NCBI GenBank assembly: GCA_937915745.1
Contig: CALGGJ010000015.1
Location: 1-6,026, forward strand
Source of the DNA: an uncultured Prevotellaceae bacterium
GTDB taxonomy: Bacteria > Bacteroidota > Bacteroidia > Bacteroidales > Bacteroidaceae
Length of the DNA: 6,026 nt
Direction of reading: 5' to 3'
The translations under genes were made by a program, and so were the position numbers. Positions 1 through 5,123 of this stretch are shown in pieces (the first letter of the stretch is position 1; the number at the start of each line of letters is the position of its first letter). The notes under the pieces are model-generated. The model was not told where the DNA came from and ran no database searches. It saw nothing but the letters and a program-made list of their open reading frames with translations.

Positions 1-214
1 TGATAGTCTCTGTAACCGGGAGGCTTTCCACCACGCTCCAACGCATTCCGTAGCTTTCGATATATGTGCGACGGTCGTGAATCTGCTCGCGCGTCCACAC
101 TTCGCCAAGCGGCACGTCGTGAAGGGCGGTTACTATGCCTTCAACTCCTATCTGGCGTAGCATGGCCAGCGTTATCTTATCTTTGCGGCCAAACCATCTC
201 CATGTTTTTTCCAT
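1..214 (-). CDS. uxuA: Mannonate dehydratase, N-terminal part (cut by window edge)
   Basis: UxuA dehydrates D-mannonate to 2-keto-3-deoxy-D-gluconate in cytoplasmic hexuronate (glucuronate) breakdown. Reading the minus strand from the ATG at 214-212 gives 71 complete codons before the window ends. The protein opens with MEKTWRWFGRKD and continues through GVEGIVTALHDVPLGEVW (residues 23-40) and YGMRWSVVESLPV (residues 55-67). From memory of the family, E. coli UxuA begins MEQTWRWYG and has the matching TALHHIPNGEVW and VWSVVESVP segments, so both the identity and the start are well supported. The full protein should be about 390-400 aa, so most of the gene lies left of the window. The start has no strong Shine-Dalgarno sequence, as is common in Bacteroidetes. 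Upstream lie a leader hairpin, a -7-like box and a perfect palindrome, which suggest local regulation by sugar-acid supply (inference). No frame break is seen in the visible part. Confidence 0.93.
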   Translation of the reverse strand, partial: MEKTWRWFGRKDKITLAMLRQIGVEGIVTALHDVPLGEVWTREQIHDRRTYIESYGMRWSVVESLPVTETI

Positions 215-276
215 CGCTGTAGGGTTTCGTTTTTACAGTTGATTTCTTTATATTTGTCGTGAGGGATGAGTGCGTA

Positions 277-298
277 CTGCCTGCTGTCATGCAGGCGG
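277..298 (-). promoter_or_regulatory. Hairpin in the uxuA 5' leader
   Basis: GCCTGC (279-284) and GCAGGC (291-296) form a perfect 6-bp stem around a 6-nt loop. A G-U wobble (278/297) and a C-G pair (277/298) extend it to 8 bp. If transcription starts near 308 on the minus strand, the hairpin sits about 10-30 nt into a roughly 95-nt leader, well ahead of the uxuA start at 214. No U-run follows it on the minus strand, so it is not an obvious terminator. It could stabilise the mRNA or bind a regulator; its function is unknown. Confidence 0.4.
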
Positions 299-314
299 CT
301 ACCCTTATGAAGTG

Positions 315-322
315 CAAAGTTA
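315..322 (-). promoter_or_regulatory. Probable -7 promoter box for uxuA
   Basis: On the minus strand this reads TAACTTTG, a full match to the Bacteroidetes -7 consensus TAnnTTTG. TTTG copies occur on the same strand at 338-341 (15 nt upstream) and 334-337 (11 nt upstream). Both are closer than the roughly 20-nt spacing expected for the -33 element, so the upstream half is sub-optimal. That would fit an activator-dependent promoter, with the palindrome at 342-355 centred near -40 from the inferred start. Confidence 0.5.
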
Positions 323-341
323 CGAAAAATAATCAAACAAA

Positions 342-355
342 GGTGTGGCCACACC
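342..355. promoter_or_regulatory. Perfect 14-bp palindrome, candidate operator of uxuA
   Basis: GGTGTGGCCACACC is a perfect uninterrupted dyad (7+7). It lies next to a TTTG element and about 20 nt upstream of the -7 box in uxuA-sense. Uninterrupted dyads of this size are typical sites for dimeric helix-turn-helix regulators (LacI, GntR and similar families). Its centre is near -40 from the inferred transcription start, where a repressor would block the -33 region and an activator could contact polymerase. Which regulator binds cannot be told from this window. Confidence 0.45.
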
Positions 356-496
356 AATAAAAATGCATAATTAAGCTATAAGTTGTACGTGTATCTCGCA
401 ATTTTGCAGTATTCAATGTTAAGGTTATAGCCTTGAAGATGCCAGATGATTGTATGCATCTCCAGATGGTGTATGTTTGTATTCCTCTCAAAGTCC
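356..496. other. Non-coding gap between uxuA promoter and nth repeat array, no gene seen
   Basis: This is the gene-free remainder of the 378-nt space between uxuA and nth. Both strands hold only short frames without family resemblance; the longest plus-strand one opened by an ATG is about 24 codons. No tRNA or rRNA-like sequence is recognisable. A 6-bp inverted repeat, AGATGC/GCATCT (from about 436 to 461), and a short AAGG/CCTT dyad (420-433) are the only structures noticed. Either could be chance. Confidence 0.4.
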
Positions 497-590
497 GCGG
501 AGTTGCGGTCCTGTGAGTGCGGAGTTGCGGCTCTGCGAGTGCGTAGTCGCAGCCCTGCGAGTGCGTGGTCGCGGCCCTGCGAGTGCGGAG
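497..590. repeat. 22-bp direct tandem repeat, about 3.5-4 degenerate copies
   Basis: Units start at 512, 534, 556 and 578, each 22 bp apart. A partial, diverged unit precedes them (from about 497), and the last copy matches only over its first half. The shared core on the plus strand is tgcgagtgcg followed by Nagtcgcagccc or close variants. The period is not a multiple of three, so this is not a coding repeat. Each unit carries an imperfect small hairpin (for example tcgca-gccc-tgcga). In nth-sense the array begins 2 nt after the nth stop codon. It is too short and too degenerate, and lacks spacers, to be CRISPR. Confidence 0.8.
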
Positions 591-592
591 TC

Positions 593-1261
593 TCATTTGT
601 CGGTTCTTGAAGTCCGGTGCCGACGTGGTGGCTCTTTGTGCCGGCACCATGCGCTGAGGCCGCATTTTTCGCATTTGGGATTGATGGCCCGACACACATA
701 TCGGCCGTGTAGGATGAGCCAGTGGTGGGCCAGCGGCAGGAGGTGTCCCGGCAGGTGGCGTGTGAGGTGTCGCTCGGTGGCAAGTGGAGTGGTGCACGAT
801 TGTGGCACAAGTCCGATGCGATGGCTGACTCTGAACACATGTGTATCTACAGCCATGGCAGCCTTGCCGAAAGCTACACTCTGCACCACATTGGCCGTCT
901 TCCGACCTACGCCCGGCAGGCGTGTGAGTTCTTCCATTGTAGATGGCACCCTGCCGTCGAAGTCGCTGACGAGCATCTGCGACATGGCAATGAGGTGACG
1001 CGCCTTGCTGTTGGGATAGCTCACGCTTGAAATGAGGGCGAGTACCTCGCCGAACGATGCTGTTGCCATGGATTCCGGGGTGGGAAGCGACTGGAAAAGC
1101 CGCGGGGTGACCATGTTGACACGGCGGTCGGTGCATTGAGCACTTAGGACGACTGCCACCAGCAACTGGAACGTACTGCCGTAATGCAACTCGGTCTTTG
1201 CATCGGGCATCGCCTGCCGGAAATAGTCGATAGTGTGTTTGTATAGTTCTTTTTGGGTCAT
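593..1261 (-). CDS. nth: Endonuclease III (DNA glycosylase/AP lyase)
   Basis: This base-excision-repair enzyme removes oxidised pyrimidines and nicks abasic sites in the cytoplasm. The 222-aa protein has the family order: LLVAVVLSAQCTD (33-45), the helix-hairpin-helix LPGVGRKTANVV (115-126) with catalytic Lys121, and VDTHVFRVSHR (138-148) with catalytic Asp139. The C-terminal 4Fe-4S ligands Cys190, Cys197, Cys200 and Cys206 are in the exact C-X6-C-X2-C-X5-C spacing. E. coli Nth is 211 aa; this one has a short basic tail (PPRRHRTSRTDK) after the cluster. I chose the ATG at 1261-1259 (MTQKELYK). The in-frame ATG 30 nt upstream at 1291 would lie upstream of the apparent -7 box and add a poorly typical MFTLHQNYNT. 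The gene is divergent from rpoD. All key residues are intact, so it should be active. Confidence 0.95.
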   Translation of the reverse strand: MTQKELYKHTIDYFRQAMPDAKTELHYGSTFQLLVAVVLSAQCTDRRVNMVTPRLFQSLPTPESMATASFGEVLALISSVSYPNSKARHLIAMSQMLVSDFDGRVPSTMEELTRLPGVGRKTANVVQSVAFGKAAMAVDTHVFRVSHRIGLVPQSCTTPLATERHLTRHLPGHLLPLAHHWLILHGRYVCRAINPKCEKCGLSAWCRHKEPPRRHRTSRTDK

Positions 1262-1279
1262 TGTATTGTAATTTTGATG

Positions 1280-1287
1280 CAAAGTAA
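1280..1287 (-). promoter_or_regulatory. Possible -7 box for nth
   Basis: On the minus strand this reads TTACTTTG, one mismatch from TAnnTTTG at the second base. It would give a leader of about a dozen nucleotides to the ATG at 1261, which supports that start over the one at 1291. No convincing -33 TTTG was found at the right distance. Confidence 0.35.
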
Positions 1288-1331
1288 ACACTTTTTTCTG
1301 ATATGATAGACTCCATGTTGTAATTTTTTTG

Positions 1332-1339
1332 TAAATTTG
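1332..1339 (+). promoter_or_regulatory. Probable -7 promoter box for rpoD
   Basis: TAAATTTG is a full match to the Bacteroidetes TAnnTTTG -7 element, sitting 23 nt before the ATG at 1363. A TTG occurs at 1318-1320 but only 11 nt upstream, and no TTTG is seen at about 20 nt, so the -33 half is weak. The inferred leader is under 20 nt. This start would drive rpoD and probably the genes behind it. Confidence 0.5.
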
Positions 1340-1362
1340 CAGGCTAAATTGTGTTTGTTAGG

Positions 1363-2223
1363 ATGAGACAACTAAAAATTACAAAGAGTATCACCAATCG
1401 TGAGAGTGCTTCGCTTGATAAGTACCTGCAAGAGATTGGACGCGAAGAGTTAATAACGGTGGAAGAAGAAGTGGAACTGGCGGCCCGCATCAAGAAGGGC
1501 GACCGCCGTGCCTTGGAGAAACTCACCAAGGCCAACCTCCGTTTCGTAGTTTCCGTTGCAAAGCAATACCAAAACCAAGGCCTCAGCCTTCCCGACCTGA
1601 TCAACGAAGGCAACCTGGGACTTATCAAAGCCGCAGAAAAGTTTGACGAGACCCGTGGATTCAAGTTTATATCATACGCCGTATGGTGGATTCGACAGAG
1701 CATACTGCAAGCACTGGCCGAACAGGCACGCATAGTACGCCTCCCACTCAACCAGGTGGGGTCGCTCAACAAGATAACCAAAGCCCTGGCAAAATTCGAA
1801 CAGGAAAACGAACGACGCCCGTCGTCGGAAGAACTGGCCAACATCATCGGACTGCCAGTTGACAAGATAGGCGACACACTGAAAGTGCAAGGACGACACA
1901 TCAGCGTGGATGCACCATTTGTTGAGGGCGAAGACAACAGCCTGCTCGACGTGCTGGTGAACGACGATAGCCCGATGGCCGACCGCACGCTGGTGAACGA
2001 GTCGCTCTCAAAAGAGATAGACCGCGCACTCGATACACTCACTCCGCGCGAAAAAGACATCATACGCATGTTCTTCGGAATAGGAGGTCCGGAAATGACA
2101 CTCGAAGAAATCGGCTCAACATTCGGACTGACCCGCGAGCGTGTACGCCAAATCAAGGAAAAGGCCATACGACGCCTACGCCAGAACTCAAGAAGCAAAC
2201 TGCTGAAGTCTTACCTGGGATAA
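1363..2223 (+). CDS. rpoD: Primary sigma factor, Bacteroidetes type
   Basis: This is the housekeeping sigma factor that directs RNA polymerase to most promoters; in Bacteroidetes it recognises TTTG/TAnnTTTG elements. The 286-aa protein starts MRQLKITKSITNRE, as I recall for the Bacteroides orthologue. Region 1.2 is at about 17-48. Region 2 is at about 50-125 and includes the near-invariant LPDLINEGNLGLIKAAEKFD (77-96) and FISYAVWWIRQSI (102-114). Region 3 is at about 126-190. Region 4 is at about 220-280, with the helix-turn-helix LEEIGSTFGLTRERVRQIKE (247-266). The C-terminus is LLKSYLG. There is no region 1.1 or long non-conserved insert, which is normal for the phylum. An in-frame GTG at 1351 would add four residues, but the ATG at 1363 matches the family start. 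The next gene begins 13 nt after the stop, so the two are probably co-transcribed. Confidence 0.96.
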   Translation: MRQLKITKSITNRESASLDKYLQEIGREELITVEEEVELAARIKKGDRRALEKLTKANLRFVVSVAKQYQNQGLSLPDLINEGNLGLIKAAEKFDETRGFKFISYAVWWIRQSILQALAEQARIVRLPLNQVGSLNKITKALAKFEQENERRPSSEELANIIGLPVDKIGDTLKVQGRHISVDAPFVEGEDNSLLDVLVNDDSPMADRTLVNESLSKEIDRALDTLTPREKDIIRMFFGIGGPEMTLEEIGSTFGLTRERVRQIKEKAIRRLRQNSRSKLLKSYLG

Positions 2224-2236
2224 AACCAAAGGAAAC

Positions 2237-2788
2237 ATGAACCAAACGAAATTCAGACTGTCAACCATACTTACGGTACTGTTCGTATCGACACTCGCCA
2301 TGCACGCACAAACCTACGACCCGGAAGACGATAGCCGCAGGGCCGACATGTTTGTCGATGAACAACAGGCAAGACAAGCCAAGCAACAGAAAAAACGTAA
2401 AGACAAAAAAGAACGTATCGACACACAGAATGCAGCCACATACACCACGCCGGTGTATATGTTTGCCATTTCGGCAGAGTTTGGCGACACAATCGCATAT
2501 TTCACAGGAGTGCAGCAAGTTGAAAACGTGCAGCTCACAAAGAAATACGACTATCTCTACTTCCGCTCCGACTACTCCTACCAGTTCACACAATATCTGG
2601 GCGATACATACGGGACCAGCAATCAAACGACATGTGTCATCTTCGACAAAAACAAGAAAAAACTTGTGAAACGTTTCATGAAAATAATGAAGCGATACGA
2701 GGAAAATGCGGACATGCACGTAAACCTCATCACTGCCGACCGCTTCCATTTCAGACCTGTTGAAGACTTCTCAAACGTGCAGATATAA
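2237..2788 (+). CDS. Secreted protein of unknown function following rpoD
   Basis: This 183-aa protein has a clear signal peptide: basic start MNQTKFR, hydrophobic stretch about 8-21, and likely cleavage after AMHA (residue 24) before QTYDPEDD. It should act in the periplasm or outside the cell. A highly charged, Lys/Arg/Gln-rich stretch (about 42-62) may be helical or coiled. A compact C-terminal part follows, with TTPVYMFAISAEFGDTIAYF (70-89), YDYLYFRSDYSYQFTQYL (104-121), CVIFDKNKKKLVKRFMKIMK (133-152) and a final FHFRPVED. I recall similar small secreted Bacteroidales proteins with the VYMFAISxxFGD-like and SYQ segments, but no known function or catalytic motif. It sits 13 nt after rpoD and 30 nt before the C11 protease gene, with no terminator between, so an operon is likely. 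The ATG chosen is the only one giving a proper signal peptide. Confidence 0.85.
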   Translation: MNQTKFRLSTILTVLFVSTLAMHAQTYDPEDDSRRADMFVDEQQARQAKQQKKRKDKKERIDTQNAATYTTPVYMFAISAEFGDTIAYFTGVQQVENVQLTKKYDYLYFRSDYSYQFTQYLGDTYGTSNQTTCVIFDKNKKKLVKRFMKIMKRYEENADMHVNLITADRFHFRPVEDFSNVQI

Positions 2789-2818
2789 AAAACTGCACTA
2801 CACACTTGCATCAAACCA

Positions 2819-4102
2819 ATGCATGACACTATGCACACAAATCACCGAAATATATACAAGCACACGCTTCGGACCCTCTTGCTCATTTGCGCCATGGCAA
2901 GCACCGCGGCCTGTCACAAAGACGACAAGGAAAAAGAACACAACAACCGCACCGTGATTGTATATATGGCAGCCGAAAACTCACTGAACGATTACACCAC
3001 AGCCGACATTCAAGAGATGCTGAACGGAGTGAAAAACATAGGAGACAACGACCACCTGCTAATATATCTCGACGACAGCAAACAGCCACGCATCTATGCG
3101 CTCGGCAATACAAACACCATCCGCAGTATCAACAACCTTGAACCGACTTACACTTTTGCCGATGAACTCAATTCGGCCGATGCATCCACACTCGACCGTG
3201 TGATGCAATATGCTGTCACAAACTATCCCGCCAACAGCTACGCCTGCTCATTCTGGTCGCACGGTTCGGGATGGTTGTACGATTCCGAAAACGAAACCGG
3301 CAATAGACAAAGTGCTCGACGGCGACGTTCGTTCGGAGTAGATAGTGGCAACAATACAACCACAGACCGTGGAACAAGAATGCTGATTGCCGACATGGCA
3401 GCCGTTCTCGAAAAATATCCAAAGCTCGATTTCATCTTGTTTGATGCCTGCTTCATGCAAACAGTGGAGGTAGCATACGAATTGAGGAACTGTGCAGAAT
3501 ATATCATTGGCTCGCCTGCCGAAATCCTGGCCTACGGAGCACCATACGACATGGTGATGCAACCGATGTTTGCCAAACCGTTCAAACCCGGAGCATTGGC
3601 ATACGAATACTTCAACTACTACGAAAATCTATACAACAGCGGAGTAATCATCACCGCCATACAGACCGACCAATTCGACCAATTCGTAGGTGTGATGCAA
3701 CAGCTCATCGATGCCCACGAATGGCTTGATGTTGATGTTGACGACTGCCTGCGATATTACAAGGAATCGTGGAACAGCAATCCGCGTGTCGTTTCGCCTA
3801 TGCCCGACTTCATCGACATCAAGTCGGTGATGCAACGCGTGCTGACTGATAATGAAATGGAACGTTGGCAAGCGGCTTTCGACCTGCTTGTACCAATACA
3901 TTACACCTCAAACAGCTGGTACACAGAATTTGGCGACACAGGCAAAGGTCAATTCATGCCGGTGAGTCAGTTGCAGTGCGGAGGCGTAGTGATGCATTTC
4001 CCGTTTGAGATTTACGATTCATACGCATTCAGAGACAGCGTATATACATTCAATGACGACTATAAAAAGACACAATGGGCAAAACTCTTCAATATAAAGT
4101 AG
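2819..4102 (+). CDS. Clostripain-family (peptidase C11) cysteine protease lipoprotein
   Basis: This 427-aa protein should be an outer-membrane lipoprotein with Arg/Lys-specific cysteine protease activity. The signal sequence (about 1-31) ends LLICAMASTAAC with Cys32 as the lipidated residue; position -3 is Thr, so the lipobox is not perfect. The following HKDDKE matches the K-(D/E)2 type of Bacteroidetes surface-export signal. The C11 core starts at VIVYMAAENSLNDY (46-59). The catalytic His is His148 in SFWSHGSGW, and the nucleophile is Cys211 in FILFDACFMQTVEVAYEL (205-222), followed by IIGSPAEILAYGAPYD. Between the two lies SARRRRSF (Arg167-170), where C11 enzymes are known to self-cleave for activation. 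An ATG 12 nt downstream (2831) is an alternative start giving the same signal peptide. Its end overlaps the next gene by 28 nt, so the two are translationally coupled. Relatives include clostripain, PmC11 and fragipain; the substrate is unknown. Confidence 0.9.
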   Translation: MHDTMHTNHRNIYKHTLRTLLLICAMASTAACHKDDKEKEHNNRTVIVYMAAENSLNDYTTADIQEMLNGVKNIGDNDHLLIYLDDSKQPRIYALGNTNTIRSINNLEPTYTFADELNSADASTLDRVMQYAVTNYPANSYACSFWSHGSGWLYDSENETGNRQSARRRRSFGVDSGNNTTTDRGTRMLIADMAAVLEKYPKLDFILFDACFMQTVEVAYELRNCAEYIIGSPAEILAYGAPYDMVMQPMFAKPFKPGALAYEYFNYYENLYNSGVIITAIQTDQFDQFVGVMQQLIDAHEWLDVDVDDCLRYYKESWNSNPRVVSPMPDFIDIKSVMQRVLTDNEMERWQAAFDLLVPIHYTSNSWYTEFGDTGKGQFMPVSQLQCGGVVMHFPFEIYDSYAFRDSVYTFNDDYKKTQWAKLFNIK

Positions 4103-4965
4103 CAGGGTTCATATTCCGGATAAGGTTTGAGTCGGAGGGTAATGACGAGTGTCTGTTGCCTTCGTTTACCCCGTTTGTCGATACATCGGAGGGCAAGCCC
4201 GCATTGTTTACGCTTAAGGTCGATGATACGTTCCGTCCCGACCATCGCGGCAAGGAAGTGGGGCAGTTCGACACGGGCAATGGGACCAACGGCGTATATT
4301 TGCTTGAAGACGGAGGCTACCAAGTGATGATGAGCGATGTGTATGGGCGCAGGTGTTGCCTGATGCAGGCAAGTGCCGATTTTTCAGAGGGCACAGTTGC
4401 ATTGCGTGGCATACAGACAATGCGCCAGTTCGGGCTGAATAATGCTGTGATGATGATGTTTGCATTTGCCTCGGCCGACAAAAACACGTTGCTGATGCAT
4501 GCCAGTGTAATACGTTATGATGGTGCGGGATATCTGTTTCTCGGTGTGAGTGGAACTGGCAAAAGCACCCATACGGCCAATTGGCTGAAGTATATAGAGG
4601 GTACAGACCTCATGAACGATGACAATCCTGTGGTGCGTGTGGTCGATGGAGGGGTGGTTGTATATGGCAGCCCTTGGAGTGGGAAGACACCTTGTTACCG
4701 TAACATAGAGGCGCCTGTAGGTGGATTTGTGCAGCTGAAACAGGCTCCATTCAACAGGATACGGCAGATGTCGGTAATCGAGACATTCACGGCTTTGCTA
4801 CCTTCGTGCAGTGTCATGAAATGGGACAGGCGCGACTATATTGGTGTATGTGATACTGTAAACCGTGTGATGCAGTGCACACATACGTTCTTTCTTGAGA
4901 ACTTACCCGATGAGGCGGCGGTCAGACTTAGCTTTGATACCCTGACAAAGGCTCACAGTCGTTGA
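4075..4965 (+). CDS. HPr-kinase-like ATP-binding protein
   Basis: This 296-aa protein is a probable protein or peptide kinase related to the C-terminal domain of HPr kinase/phosphorylase. The N-terminal half (1-140) is poorly conserved, starting MGKTLQYKVAGFIFRIRF. The kinase-like part begins at LLMHASVI (139-146, with the conserved His142). It continues with the Walker A loop GVSGTGKST (157-165, Lys163), then LMNDDNPVV (179-187), whose Asp182/Asp183 correspond to the catalytic acidic pair of HprK, and then YGSPWSGKTPCYRN (197-210). The N-terminal HPr-kinase domain of true HprK is absent, so a role in classical carbon catabolite control is unlikely. In lasso-peptide clusters, HprK-like enzymes phosphorylate precursor peptides; the PqqD-like gene nearby makes a peptide substrate plausible (inference). 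It overlaps the protease gene by 28 nt, yet its codon and base use (G/T-rich, GAG and TTG/CTG often) differs from the A/C-rich genes before it. Confidence 0.82.
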   Translation: MGKTLQYKVAGFIFRIRFESEGNDECLLPSFTPFVDTSEGKPALFTLKVDDTFRPDHRGKEVGQFDTGNGTNGVYLLEDGGYQVMMSDVYGRRCCLMQASADFSEGTVALRGIQTMRQFGLNNAVMMMFAFASADKNTLLMHASVIRYDGAGYLFLGVSGTGKSTHTANWLKYIEGTDLMNDDNPVVRVVDGGVVVYGSPWSGKTPCYRNIEAPVGGFVQLKQAPFNRIRQMSVIETFTALLPSCSVMKWDRRDYIGVCDTVNRVMQCTHTFFLENLPDEAAVRLSFDTLTKAHSR

Positions 4966-5030
4966 TGTCTCAGCCGTGACTCCATTGATGTCTCAGCCGT
5001 GACTCCATTGATGTCTTAGCCGTGACTCCA
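4962..5030 (+). repeat. 23-bp direct tandem repeat, three near-identical copies
   Basis: Three contiguous 23-bp units occupy 4962-4984, 4985-5007 and 5008-5030, identical except for one C-to-T change in the third (gtctcagccgtgac versus gtcttagccgtgac). The next ~20 bases (5031-5050) may be a decayed fourth copy. The first unit includes the stop codon of the kinase gene (TGA 4963-4965), so the array starts exactly at the gene end. The period is not a multiple of three and all frames hit stops, so it is not coding. There are no spacers, so it is not CRISPR. Confidence 0.92.
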
Positions 5031-5123
5031 TGTATGCTGTAACCGGGAGGTCGTTGATTATATTACAGACCCAATAGATTCCACAACCTGTAAGTTGTTG
5101 ATTAGGCTAAATAGTATAAGGTC
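5031..5123 (+). other. Upstream region of the S26-like peptidase gene
   Basis: This stretch after the repeat array holds no convincing gene on either strand and no TAnnTTTG promoter box. An inverted pair TTACAG/CTGTAA spans about 5065-5095, and ACAAC/GTTGT flanks the second half, so two alternative small hairpins can be drawn. It may be an mRNA spacer in a continuing operon rather than a promoter region. Confidence 0.3.

Noticed and set aside
172..357. 61-codon minus-strand frame overlapping the uxuA start, a possible leader peptide
   Set aside because: Its start lies upstream of the inferred promoter, inside the operator palindrome region, and it runs out of frame into uxuA; nothing supports its translation.
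497..590. CRISPR array
   Set aside because: Units are contiguous, with no spacers, and no cas genes are present. The same applies to 4962-5030.
333..1316. Long minus-strand open frame (327 codons) and a plus-strand frame at 450-998 across the nth region
   Set aside because: Both are out-of-frame shadows of nth and the 22-bp repeat; their translations are low-complexity His/Arg/Cys-rich with no family resemblance.
1351..1362. GTG start four codons upstream for rpoD
   Set aside because: The ATG at 1363 gives the conserved MRQLKITKSITNRE start; the GTG would sit only about 11 nt after the -7 box.
1344..2198. 284-codon minus-strand frame opposite rpoD
   Set aside because: It is a Ser/Arg-rich antisense shadow of a strongly conserved gene.
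4075..4965. True HPr kinase/phosphorylase (hprK) for carbon catabolite control
   Set aside because: The N-terminal HprK domain is missing, the flanking motifs differ, and the neighbours have no link to a phosphotransferase system.
4966..5123. A hidden short precursor peptide gene between kinase and peptidase
   Set aside because: All frames on both strands are broken by stops within about a dozen codons of any ATG in the repeats, and none resembles a leader-core peptide.
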